Shown here one piece after another: positions 1-8,689 of a DNA stretch of 30,000 bases. This stretch comes from Chrysomallon squamiferum. Taxonomy: Eukaryota > Mollusca > Gastropoda > Neomphalida > Peltospiridae. The stretch is from NCBI GenBank assembly GCA_012295275.1, contig CM022665.1, positions 20,960,650 to 20,990,649 on the forward strand, read 5' to 3'. The notes under the pieces were generated by a model. The model was not told where the DNA came from, ran no database searches, and saw only the letters and a list, made by a program, of their open reading frames with translations. The translations under genes and the position numbers were made by a program. The first letter of the stretch is position 1. Every line of letters begins with the position of its first letter.

Positions 1-206
1 GGTTTATTTATTTATTTTTAAAAATGTTTCAAAATTGTTTTCTAAAATTCATCAGTAACATTCATGATCTCCTTTATCTCCAGTATATACTGCAAAACAT
101 TTTTTATTTTCTTTCTTTTTCTATTTAAATTATTTTAATGTAAGAAAAAAGCATGCATTTTTCAAATATTTATTTGCCTCAACTTTATTATTATAATTAT
201 TATTAG

Positions 207-238
<32 letters not shown>

Positions 239-364
239 TTATTTGTAACTAAGCAATAAAGTATGAATAAAATGTCAGAAGTATATGCGTAAAGATTCTA
301 TACTGGTGTCTGTGTAAAACGTATTTATGATATTATATACATACATATGAACATTACACATATA
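1..364. other. AT-rich intergenic sequence with an (ACT)n tract
   Basis: No gene is visible. The stretch is strongly AT-rich, with TTTA-type tracts at the left edge and a perfect (ACT)n trinucleotide tract at about 206-238. It ends at the left terminus of the small transposon starting at 365. Confidence 0.7.
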
Positions 365-597
365 CAGTGGCATGCAGAGGTCTGGGGCCAACTCCTTGAT
401 TGTATGCTCCTAAGAGTCAAGTATAAGGCCTAGTACTGAAGAATATTACGAAAAAGGAAAATATTATGAATATGTAAACACAGATGAAACCATAAAATAA
501 ACACAAATTTATTAAGTTCTTTTCTCTGACTGCTTGCCCACACCATTTGGATACCCGGGGCCACCGCCCTTTCGGACCCCTCCTTTGCACGCCACTG
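365..597. mobile_element. Short non-autonomous DNA transposon (MITE), hAT-like ends
   Basis: The left end reads CAGTGGCATGCAGAGG (365-380). The reverse complement of the right end reads CAGTGGCGTGCAAAGG (582-597), 14 of 16 matching, so these are terminal inverted repeats opening with CAGTGGC. The 8 bp outside the left end (CACATATA, 357-364) match those outside the right end (CATATATA, 598-605) at 7 of 8 positions, which fits the 8-bp target duplication of hAT elements. The target site is AT-rich low-complexity sequence, so the duplication alone is weak. The interior (about 200 bp) has a GC-rich block near the right end (about 550-582) and no transposase, so the element would depend on an enzyme supplied elsewhere. 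Superfamily assignment is inference from the termini. Confidence 0.6.
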
Positions 598-600
598 CAT

Positions 601-700
601 ATATACATATATGTGTGTCTGCGTGTGGGGGTGGTGGTGTGTGTTTGTGTGGATGTATGTATCTATGTATGAATGTATATATGTATGTAAAACATCATAA
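601..700. repeat. Compound TA / TG / GTAT microsatellite
   Basis: TA dinucleotides, TGTG runs and ATGT/GTAT tetramers follow directly after the MITE. Short ORFs read through here (Cys/Val/Tyr-rich or Thr/His-rich) are repeat artefacts. Confidence 0.8.
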
Positions 701-928
701 ATACGTTTACATTTTAGAGAGACAAAAATCATAGAATGTTTAAAAATAAATGACAACCATATTGACATAATTACGTTGATTTATATATTTTCCATTTATT
801 TTTTTTTTTTTTTTCAATATAATTAAACAAACCTATTTACTAATAAAACTAATGCATAAAAGTGTGATTTATGATACATTTAGCATACTGAAGTAATTAA
901 ATATTTAAATAACATGATGACGTTCCAC

Positions 929-988
929 ACACCACTATGGAGTGATTTGACTGTTTTCTTATAAACAACTGAAAATTATGAACTCGTC
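929..988 (+). promoter_or_regulatory. U4 snRNA copy 1 promoter (PSE region)
   Basis: These 60 bp directly upstream of the U4 RNA are repeated upstream of copy 2 (21130-21189) with only three substitutions (946, 960, 966). Similarity stops abruptly at 929, about -60. That is where the proximal sequence element of animal snRNA genes is expected to begin. The core ACCACTATGGAGTGA lies at 931-945. Copy 1 also carries TATAAA at 960-965 (about -29); copy 2 has CATAAA there. The PSE role is inferred from position and conservation, not from a known molluscan motif. Confidence 0.7.
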
Positions 989-1129
989 AACTTTGCGCAG
1001 TGGCGATACCGTAGCCAGTGAGGTTTATCCGAGGCGTGGTTATTTCTAGTTGAAAACTATTCCCAATACCTAGAACTGACGCCCTTAACTGGGCGGTAAG
1101 TTCAATTTTTTATAGCTGCTACGGGGGCA
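989..1129 (+). ncRNA. U4 spliceosomal snRNA, copy 1 (divergent in stem I)
   Basis: U4 is the spliceosomal RNA that chaperones U6 in the U4/U6.U5 tri-snRNP. The 5' end AACTTTGCGCAGTGGC matches the U4 stretch that forms U4/U6 stem II. The 5' stem-loop (1008-1040) folds as ACCGU/GUGGU plus GCC/GGC around the conserved GAGGTTTATCCGAGG k-turn region that binds the 15.5K/SNU13 protein. The stem pairs differ from human U4 but are preserved. The central hairpin pairs GAACU (1073-1077) with AGUUC (1099-1103) and CGCCC (1080-1084) with GGGCG (1091-1095). The Sm site AATTTTTT lies at 1104-1111. A 3' hairpin with the U4-typical UACG loop (1120-1123) has one G-G mismatch. Length is about 141 nt, against 145 in human. 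Oddity: 1045 is T and 1049 is G, where U4 normally has G and A pairing with U6 in stem I. It is a real U4 homologue; whether it is expressed or a variant/pseudogene is open. Confidence 0.92.
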
Positions 1130-1145
1130 AATTAAACAAACAAAA
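1130..1145 (+). terminator. 3'-box-like element after U4 copy 1
   Basis: ATTAAACAAACAAAA directly follows the 3' hairpin and is identical after copy 2 (21331-21346), after which the two loci diverge. Pol II snRNA genes carry a 3' box with GTTT...AAA character just downstream of the RNA. Position and conservation support this role; the exact motif in this lineage is not known to me. Confidence 0.5.
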
Positions 1146-1328
1146 ATAATACATGTCTTTAATATCAACAAAAATCTAATGACATCGGATTAAAGATTAA
1201 TTTTATTGTTTCAGAATATAATTATAATTATATATATATATATATATATATATTTTACAGGCGCTAATTAACGAAACAAAACAATAATACATAAAATATT
1301 TTATGTTTTCTCTTTCTCTCTCTTAAAA

Positions 1329-1370
<42 letters not shown>

Positions 1371-1488
1371 TAAATAATTTAAAAGAAATGACAATAACAG
1401 CAGCAATAAACTGAAACCAAATTATTTAAATATGTAAAACAAAATAGAGACATTTTTTTTAAAACATTATTTCACACTTAAAAAAAAG

Positions 1489-1521
<33 letters not shown>

Positions 1522-1605
1522 AAAAGAAGAAGAAAAATGCTTGAAAGTTAGAAATTTATGACATGTTGAAAATTAGAAATAAGAAAAGTACCAGGCGACC
1601 CGTAT
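1146..1605. repeat. AT-rich stretch with (TA)n and poly-A tracts
   Basis: No gene is seen. It contains (TA)n at about 1230-1252, a CT-rich run then poly-A and (AT)n at about 1309-1366, and a poly-A run of over 30 bases at about 1486-1519 with scattered G. The rest is AT-rich single-copy sequence. Confidence 0.7.
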
Positions 1606-1689
1606 CATGTTTGAACCATTAAGTCTTGGTTTGATAAGTAAAAGAAAGAGAGAGAAAAAAACGTTGAGAGGTAACTTGTGTGAATGTTT

Positions 1690-2060
1690 TATGGTTTCTT
1701 CGCTTTATCTCTGTTCCAATCTCTCGTTCATTCCCGCCGGAGATCACAACCACTTTCACGGTTGCTCCTTTCTTGACGTGGACGTCGTAAAGTTGGCGTT
1801 TGATTGCCGCTCACGTCGTTACGTCCTTGCCGTGTAGTCGCTCACCCACGACTATCGTCGTTGTCGCGTTATTAAAGTGACAAGCACCGAAAATGACGTC
1901 ATCGCCTTCGTGCCACTTTCTTGCTTTTGGCAGGACCCACATTTTGTCGGAGAAGTGAGTGGAGAAAATTGGTTTCTGTGACGCTTGTCTTTGATTGAAT
2001 GTGACTGCTGTCATTCTGTTTCAAGTCACTGTGACGTTGTGAATGGTGTGGACGTGGTTA
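1690..2060. promoter_or_regulatory. GC-richer island with a palindromic CRE (1894-1901)
   Basis: Composition shifts to CG-containing, complex sequence, unlike the flanking AT repeats. TGACGTCA (the full cAMP-response/CREB-ATF palindrome) lies at 1894-1901. Short ORFs on both strands cross the island; none is recognisable. A pyrimidine-rich acceptor-like TTGGCAG (about 1933) and a GTGAGT donor-like site (1955) are close together, but the 21 bp between them is too short to call an exon. A promoter or enhancer is the most likely role; strand is undecided. Confidence 0.3.
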
Positions 2061-2098
2061 TTCTGTTTTAGCTTCTTGTGGAAAAAAAGAAAGATGTT

Positions 2099-2126
2099 AA
2101 TATATATATATATATATATATATATA
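2099..2126. repeat. (TA)n microsatellite
   Basis: An uninterrupted TA run of about 14 units. Confidence 0.85.
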
Positions 2127-2321
2127 CTGATTATATATATTCGGTTAGGTTCAAAATATTTTAGAGCAAAAATTCAATCATTTTAACATTAGAAAGTACT
2201 GAAATAGTTCGTTTCGGATTGTTTATAATGAAAATTGAAATTAATATTAGATTTTAATTTAATATTTTAATTATTATACCGCTAGTTTATATATTTATTT
2301 ATTTGTTATGATGCAGTTGGA

Positions 2322-2322
<1 letters not shown>

Positions 2323-2360
<38 letters not shown>

Positions 2361-2440
2361 TGTCGTCGTTGTTGTTATTATTAATATTATTGTCATTGTT
2401 GCTCTTATTGTATTATCATTATTATTATTTATTTCTCGGA
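2323..2440. repeat. (ATT)n / GTT trinucleotide array
   Basis: A pure ATT tract (about 2323-2358) grades into GTC/GTT and interrupted ATT units. Confidence 0.85.
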
Positions 2441-3720
2441 GACTAAATTATTACAGTTGGTATCTAAATAAGTAAGTAAATAGGTATGTAAATAAGTACA
2501 TGAAAGAAAAAAAACGAACAACAAAACTGAATTAAAATGAAGCAGATGCAGCAACAGCAACACTTATTAAACAAACAAACAATTAAATAAATACATTTTC
2601 TAATTAATTAATTAACAATAATTAAAAAGTAACAAAGTCAAAATAACAAGAAGGACACTTCAAGTTTCAGATTTACATGTTTGTTTCTCTGTTGTTTGTT
2701 TTATAACAAATGTTTTCAATCAAACGCGTGTTCATCTGTAAAACACACACACACACACAACACAAATGACCAACACTGTCACGTGACAACAATAAACTGA
2801 CGATATTGGGTGTAACGTAAACATCATCAGTCCGAATTTCAGCTGCGTCCCGCTGTTTTCATTCACGGTTTGCACGTGCAGATGAAATCATTTGCTTGAA
2901 GAGCAGAAAGTCGCAGAGTTTGATGATGTTTTATTGTCTCAGAGTTTCAGAAATGTGAACCTAAAACTATAATATATCTAATGAATCGTTTAACTATGTG
3001 AGTGTTATGTTCTTACAAAAAATATGTATGAGAAAAATACAGGACTTTTATATATAAAATATATGTATATAACAGAAACAGAAACCATACACACACGCGC
3101 GCGCGCACACACACATATGTATATACGTATATACAGTTTCGTTTTATTTATTTATTTTTAGTCTTCGCTATTACTGTTGCTGTTGTTGTTCTTCTTATTA
3201 TTACATACTGTCATTATTTATTTACTTATTTATTTTGATAAACAAAACATAAACAGTAAATAGGATGGTTGATAGCTAGATGGGAGATGTGGAGTAGATT
3301 CGATCCTGCAACACGTCGCTTCTCGCTCCCACACTGAACCGAAGTTTGATATATGTTAACAACTCTGTCAGTTTCTCATCGCTAGGAGAGTGTAAAACAG
3401 CGTAATTCACTTGACTACAGCTACAACTCTGACACTTATACGAACCAAGACACGGTCACTACGTTATAAAAAGCAGTCATCCGTGTAACTATCTGCCACA
3501 ATTCATTACCAGGATCAGCGAGGCGTAACTAGCAGTTATGACGTCACATATGAGTCTAGTGTAAGTAAACAAATCAATCAAGGAACGGTTTCTGTTGTAA
3601 GGATCGAGTTTGAATGGTTACAAAGTATTAATCTTTATGTGGAATATAATGAGATGAATCTCAGTTCACTATCAGATTAACTGTGGTTACTCCCACTTAC
3701 CCCATTCTAACTAATATTTT
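2441..3720. other. Mixed intergenic sequence without a recognisable gene
   Basis: AT-rich tetranucleotide drift (AAGT, AAAC) at about 2465-2600. A (CA)n tract lies at about 2742-2759, with an alternating CA/CG purine-pyrimidine run at about 3090-3115. More complex sequence at about 2760-2920 and 3290-3720 holds a TCACGTGA E-box palindrome (2779-2786), a CRE (3539-3546) and the Staf-like CCACAATTCATTACC (about 3497-3511). A weak tRNA-like A/B-box pair at about 3270-3308 is too closely spaced to call. Confidence 0.5.

Positions 3721-3723
<3 letters not shown>

Positions 3724-3799
<76 letters not shown>
3724..3799. repeat. (GA)n microsatellite
   Basis: A nearly perfect 76-bp GA dinucleotide array, one of seven long arrays with GA on this strand. 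Confidence 0.95.
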
Positions 3800-3802
<3 letters not shown>

Positions 3803-3858
3803 GTTTATTACTAGACAGCTAAAAGAAAGCTATGGAGTTGGAAAAAGATATATTTTTA

Positions 3859-4060
3859 TAATAATAATAATGATGATGATGACGATGATGATGAGCATCA
3901 TGATGATAATAATAATGAAATAGCAACAATAAAAGTAATAATAATAACCAAAACAACAACAACAACAACAACAAAAAAAAATAATAATAATAGTAATAAT
4001 AATAATGGTAATAACAACAACAACAACAGCAACAACAATAACAATAGTAATAACGATAAA
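3859..4060. repeat. Compound trinucleotide array (ATA/GAT/ACA)
   Basis: Successive blocks of ATA, GAT, AAC and AAT/AGT units. Poly-Leu and poly-Tyr/His frames on the minus strand are translations of this array, not proteins. Confidence 0.9.
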
Positions 4061-4201
4061 GAAAGATCGACATATTCACCGAAAACAAACATCTATTTAT
4101 TATGATCAGACTGACAATTTTTAAAATTATTGATATTTGTACTGCCACCATCAATTAGTTACATAATTTTTACTGAGTTCAGATCTCGTGCATTTAACAA
4201 C

Positions 4202-4240
4202 AACAAAAAAAAAAAAAAAAAAAAAAATAGAAGAAGAGAG

Positions 4241-4266
<26 letters not shown>
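4202..4266. repeat. Interrupted poly-A tract
   Basis: Two long A runs (about 4205-4227 and 4240-4266) are separated by a short GA-rich spacer. No gene or clear retroelement body is seen immediately upstream. Confidence 0.8.
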
Positions 4267-4271
<5 letters not shown>

Positions 4272-4782
4272 AGAAAGAAAATTACAAGTGAGTGATGAAA
4301 ATTAGAAAATGAAATTTAGAAGACATCGAAGACTCTCGTAAACGAAAACAGTTGCAGATTTAACTAAAGAATGCATAAAACAATACCAGAGCAAAGGAAC
4401 CCGAAAAAAACATTGAACTGGAACAATAGCATTGCCATGGTTAAACCAACTGGGACAATAACTGCAGTGCACGTTTCAAATAAATAAACGAGGAATGAAG
4501 AAACTATGATTAAACAAGTTCGGACGATGACTGCAGTATGCGTTTAAAACAAACGAACGATTTATAAATAAAACTGTGGTTAAGCTCGCCTTTCCTGGGC
4601 ACACACTTGTGTAAGATTCTCTCAAACAAATTATCTACTGACAGGTCTTAATTAGTCCACGCACCTCACTGAGCGAGTGGAGACGCTGGGTAGCAATCTG
4701 AAGTAATTACAATTACTAAGTCAAAACGGCTGCTGCCCGCCATAAAACGGTCACTCAGTTATTGTCAGTATTACAGAGATAG
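4267..4782. other. AT-rich single-copy sequence, nothing recognised
   Basis: About 500 bp of moderately complex AT-rich sequence. No ORF, RNA gene or repeat boundary could be supported. Confidence 0.5.
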
Positions 4783-4789
4783 TCAAAGT

Positions 4790-4904
4790 GAGAAAATAAA
4801 ATTAGCATTTTGTTTACACGGCATAATGCATAGTAAATTGTTTATGTATTTTTTACAATTTATTTGTGTAATAATAATAATAACAGCAACAACAGTAGTA
4901 GTAA

Positions 4905-4945
<41 letters not shown>

Positions 4946-5320
4946 ATTATAATAATTATAGTAGTAGTAGTAATGGTAATGATGATAATGATGATGATGA
5001 TGATGATGATGGATGACGGTGATAATAACAATAATGACAATAACAACGGTAACAATGATCATAATAACCAAATAAATATTTAAAATAAATGTAATAAGGT
5101 GATTAAGCATACCTGAGAAAATGTAAATAACATTTTGTGTTCACAGTATAATAAGTTGTATATGTATTACTTATAATCTACAGATAATAAAATATTTAAA
5201 ATAACTTCAGCAAGATGATGAATATGAGAAATCAACTTCCCCTCAGAAAAATGTATTTTTCATTTTGTTTACAGCAGCGTAATTTGTAGTAAGGTATGTA
5301 TGTGTTATTTGTATGTGTAT
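4790..5320. repeat. Diverged repeat module, three local copies
   Basis: Three similar segments begin near 4790, 5114 and 5244. Each runs GAGAAAATG/CAGAAAAATG, then CATTTTGTTTACA, then a GTAATTTGTAGTA-like stretch and a TATGTATT tail. The second and third are separated by a segment starting ATATTTAAAATAACTTC (about 5192), which recurs at 6368-6399 with about two mismatches over 33 bp. The first copy is followed by a large trinucleotide array where the others have unique sequence. This looks like a dispersed or locally duplicated repeat with an embedded microsatellite; the family is unknown. Confidence 0.5.
4868..5070. repeat. Compound trinucleotide array (TAA/AGT/GAT)
   Basis: TAA units, then a long (AGT)n block (about 4892-4970), then GAT and AAC units. 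Poly-Val, poly-Thr and poly-Tyr frames here are repeat artefacts. Confidence 0.9.
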
Positions 5321-5434
5321 ATAACAAATATACGTACGTATGCTCTCGCTTTTAGAGACGCAAAACATATTTACAAAATATATTAACACCACATACAAAA
5401 GGCATTCTCAAAACATTTCCTATTTTTGTCATTA

Positions 5435-5562
5435 CACATACACACACACACACATACACATACATACACACACACAAAAGACACACAGACTCGCACAAAA
5501 ACAAACACTGACGCATTCACAAACAAACAAAAACAGACACAAATATGCATGCATATACACAT

Positions 5563-5612
<50 letters not shown>
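5435..5612. repeat. (CA)n-rich microsatellite
   Basis: Interrupted CA/ACAT units lead into a pure CA array at about 5566-5612. Confidence 0.9.
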
Positions 5613-5614
<2 letters not shown>

Positions 5615-5823
5615 GCGTTAAATAAATATCACAACCTTTAAATCTTTTCTGACATTTTCTGTCAATGAGAATATTATATTTATTTTAAAATGTCACACAA
5701 GTTATGTTTAAGTGCAAATCAAAGCCAGCAACATAAAAAAGAATTCATAATAATGATATTTGTAATATAAACACAAAACGTCTGTTTGAAATTATATTTA
5801 ACTTGTTTAAAGATCATTTCTTT

Positions 5824-5990
5824 AAAATAAATAAATAAATAAATTGAAATAAAATAAAATAAAATAATTAAAATAAAATAAAATAAATATATAAAGAATA
5901 AATAAAATATTAAAATACAAAATAAAATAAAACAAATATATAAAGAATAAATAAAATATTAAAATACAAAATAAAATAAAATAAAGATTA
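5824..5990. repeat. AAAAT-type A-rich array with a 49-bp direct duplication
   Basis: TAAA/TAAAA units dominate. Within them a 49-bp segment starting AAATATATAAAGAATAAATA occurs twice in tandem (5885-5933 and 5934-5982), nearly identical, indicating a recent duplication. Confidence 0.85.
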
Positions 5991-6011
5991 AAAACAAAAG
6001 ATGGACTGATG

Positions 6012-6109
6012 ATGACAACAACAGTAGCAGCAGCAGCAGCAGCAGTAGTAGTAGCAGTAGTAGTAGTAGCAGTAGTAGTAGTAATAGTAGTAGCAGCAGT
6101 AGTAGTAGT

Positions 6110-6147
<38 letters not shown>

Positions 6148-6153
6148 TAGTAA
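6012..6153. repeat. (AGC/AGT)n trinucleotide array
   Basis: Pure AGY units in which blocks of AGC and AGT alternate, including (AGC)7 at 6110-6130 followed by (AGT)7. The minus-strand poly-Leu frame (54 Leu in a row) is simply CTG/CTA codons of the array. It is the inverted complement of the array at 6663-6950. Confidence 0.95.
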
Positions 6154-6314
6154 TTTTAAAACCCAAATAAATTTCATTATACTTTTAAAACATCTGTAAA
6201 GATGGACAAGAAGTTGTAATAATATTTTGCTTTAGTTAAATATTTCTCTTCTTCTGTAACTTGTGCTTTCAGTTTGACTAAACTGTATCTACATTCATAA
6301 TCTAAACAAAAAAT

Positions 6315-6362
6315 TAAAAAAAAAAAAAAAAAAAAAAAAGAAAGTAAGAAAGAAAGAAAAAA
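6315..6362. repeat. Poly-A with GAAA units
   Basis: An A run of about 25 bases followed by AAAG units. The 5.2-kb module fragment (6368-6399) follows immediately. Confidence 0.85.
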
Positions 6363-6540
6363 GAGGATATTTAAAATAACTTTAACAAGATGATGAATAC
6401 ACAGGAACGTCAGTTAATACGTAAATACCACAGATATCATCTAGAAATGAGGAAAACGTCATTAACACGAAGTGTGCTTGTTTGTTTGCTCACAATCCTA
6501 CTTGTTTACTCAGTTACATACTTGTTTATATTTTTATTTA

Positions 6541-6604
6541 CTTACTGGTTTATTTATTTATTTGTTTGTTTGTTTGTTTGTTGTTTTTTTTTTTTTTTTT
6601 TATT
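6541..6604. repeat. TTTA/TTTG tetranucleotides and poly-T
   Basis: TTTA then TTTG tetramers, then about 18 T. The Phe/Leu-rich ORF through this point is low-complexity. Confidence 0.85.
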
Positions 6605-6662
6605 TATCATCATAATAAATCCAGGATTATAAGAATATAAAATAGTTTTTTTTTTAAGTGCT

Positions 6663-6832
6663 AACATCATCATCATAATCGTCGTCGTCTTCATCATCGT
6701 TATTATTATTATTATTATTATTATTACTGCTACCACTACCATAACTACTATTACTATTACTATCATCATTACTACTACTACTACCACTACTGTTGCTGCT
6801 GCTACTACTACTACTACTATAACCACTACCAT

Positions 6833-6866
<34 letters not shown>

Positions 6867-6950
6867 ACTACTACTACTATGATCACTACCATTACTACTG
6901 CTACTACTACTATACTACTATACTACTATTATTATTATTATTTTTATTAC
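6663..6950. repeat. (ACT/GCT/ATC)n trinucleotide array
   Basis: Blocks of ATC, ATT, ACT and GCT units, with (GCT)6 at 6849-6866 flanked by ACT blocks. This is the reverse complement in type of the AGY array at 6012-6153, so the two could form a long imperfect hairpin. Confidence 0.95.
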
Positions 6951-7004
6951 ATTTGTTAGACATCAGAAGTAAAGAACTTTTACGTAGGTAAAGTTTTGTG
7001 CAGA

Positions 7005-7060
7005 CACAGTGGGAACACTAACCACTGAACTACAGAACAAACACTGGATCAACTGCTACA
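7005..7060 (-). repeat. tRNA-like A-box relic (possible SINE head)
   Basis: On the minus strand the sequence reads TAGTTCAGTGGTTAGTG, close to the tRNA A-box/D-arm consensus TRGYNNARNGG. No B box follows at the right distance, so this is a degenerate SINE or tRNA fragment at most. Similar heads occur near 8262-8276 and 16109-16123, all on the minus strand. Confidence 0.35.
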
Positions 7061-7065
7061 TCTAC

Positions 7066-7096
7066 ATCATCATCATCATCATCATTATCATTATCA
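7066..7096. repeat. (CAT)n / CATTAT tract
   Basis: Short ATC trinucleotide run. Confidence 0.8.
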
Positions 7097-7338
7097 TTTG
7101 CACAAATCTATAAAACAGAAATCGGTTTAAAGAAGAAGAAGAAGAAAGTCGTACGACTATTACTATTAATAATTTGTTTTTCTTTCTTTTTATCTCCCTC
7201 CCTTTGTTCTGCGATCCAGTCTTCCGTGTTAACATTGTCTTCGTTCCGATCTCTGTCCAAACGACGACCCAACGCTCGCGATGCCCTGGCCTAAATCACA
7301 AAACGAATTCCACCACCGTATGTTCTCTGCCGTCGTAA

Positions 7339-7512
7339 TGGTCGCTGTCACAGCTTGGTGACTTCCTCAAATTCCTCGCCATGATGGACAGCTACTTCAA
7401 TGACGCCAACGTCTTATTCCGGCATACCAGCATCGAAAACTTCTGTCTTGGTAAAATTGGATTTCTTCAGACATGTGAACCTAATGTGTTTGTATTCAAT
7501 AAAACGGCTTAG
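7339..7512 (+). pseudogene. Coding-like open segment in a GC-richer island, unassigned
   Basis: From TGG at 7339, just after an in-frame TAA (7336-7338), to the stop TAG (7510-7512) the frame is open for 57 codons. The part around 7360-7450 uses C- or G-ending codons (TTC, CTC, GCC, AGC, TAC, GAC, AAC, GTC) unlike the AT-rich surroundings, and includes two adjacent ATGs at 7381. The same frame is also open for about 30 codons upstream of the TAA (about 7240-7335), so a single stop interrupts a longer coding-like run. A donor-like G|GTAAAA lies at 7451. The peptide (around DFLKFLAMMDSYFNDANVLF) is not recognised. It could be a decayed exon, a retroelement fragment or chance. Confidence 0.25.
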
Positions 7513-7654
7513 AGCATTCCCACTGTACGGTTTTATGGGTCAATAGATTTTGACGATGTAGCGGCTGCCGTTGTCGTAAATATCAGAATAAAGAGATCAA
7601 CGTGAGGTTCTTTTCAACAGATGATATCTCGTAAAATATATTAGATATATATTA

Positions 7655-7985
7655 GTGCTTATGTATGTATGTATGTATGTATGTATGTATGTATGTATGT
7701 ATGTATGTATGTGTGTGTGTGTGTATGTATATGTGTGTCTATGCGTGTATATGTATGCCTATATATGTGTGTGTATATATATAATTGATAGATAGATAGA
7801 CAGATATATATATATACACACACATATATACATATACACACATATACACACACACACACTTATATATATATATATATATATATATTACATAGCTCTTTAT
7901 ATTTTACGAAATACCTATTTATATACATATACATATATATATATATATATGAGTGTGTTTTAGTGTGTGTGTGTTTGTGTGTGTT

Positions 7986-8068
<83 letters not shown>

Positions 8069-8110
8069 GAGAGATAGGTTGATAGATAGACAGAAAGAGA
8101 GACAGACAAT
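7655..8110. repeat. Large compound microsatellite (GTAT, TG, TA, GA, CAGA)
   Basis: In order: (GTAT)n about 7660-7710, TG/TA mixtures to 7880, single-copy AT to about 7920, (TA)n and (TG)n to 8000, (GA)n 8001-8044, (CAGA)n 8045-8066 and GATA/CAGA units to 8110. Ser-Leu and Thr-His ORFs here are artefacts. Confidence 0.9.
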
Positions 8111-8527
8111 GATAATATGACCAAAAAAATAAGACAAAGATGTTAAACGGTCGTTTGTTTATAGACAGTAAAAAAAAAAAAAAAAAAATTGTTCGAAGAT
8201 TATACTAAACTGACGTCAATTTAAGTTGCCAGGGTAAGGACTAATACTGTGATCAGTCACTCTAACCACTGGGCCAATTCCACAAAAAGAGAAAGAGAAA
8301 AGTCACATCAGTATTACAGAATTAGGAAGAGCTGTCTGGTTACCATCGGAGATGTATTTCTTTGACTAATAAATGTACGAGAATTGTTTTCATCATAACA
8401 TTGGATCCTTAAATAATACTTTTAAATTATTTTTTTAAGGTTTACGGACCCGAGAAATGTTTAATATTATTCTAATAACTGTTATATCTATTTTGGTGTG
8501 CAGATATTTATTTTATATGTAACTGCA

Positions 8528-8531
<4 letters not shown>
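8111..8531. other. AT-rich sequence with poly-A, a CRE and a tRNA-like relic
   Basis: Poly-A at about 8169-8187; CRE TGACGTCA at 8211-8218. A minus-strand A-box-like TGGCCCAGTGGTTAGAG (CTAACCACTGGGCCA at 8262-8276) has no convincing B box. Nothing else is recognised. Confidence 0.45.
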
Positions 8532-8620
<89 letters not shown>

Positions 8621-8647
8621 GTCTGTCTGTAGATATATGTGTGTGTG

Positions 8648-8680
<33 letters not shown>
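8532..8680. repeat. (TC)n, (GTCT)n and (TA)n compound microsatellite
   Basis: A pure CT array of about 85 bp, then CTGT tetramers, TG and TA runs. This is the only long GA/TC array with TC on the given strand. Confidence 0.95.
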
Positions 8681-8685
<5 letters not shown>

Positions 8686-8689
8686 AATG

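Noticed and set aside
1000-1007. GTGGCGAT within U4 (as CAGTGGCG) as a second copy of the hAT-like terminus seen at 365
   Set aside because: CAGTGGCG here is the conserved U4 5' region. The match is only 8 bp, with no inverted partner or target duplication.
3265-3310. tRNA gene or SINE suggested by TAGCTAGATGG and GATTCGATCCT
   Set aside because: A- and B-box-like motifs are only about 20 bp apart and no cloverleaf can be formed.
5959-6177. Minus-strand ORF with 54 leucines in a row
   Set aside because: It is the CTG/CTA reading of the AGC/AGT array. All frames of the array are open, giving poly-Leu, poly-Ala/Thr and similar runs.
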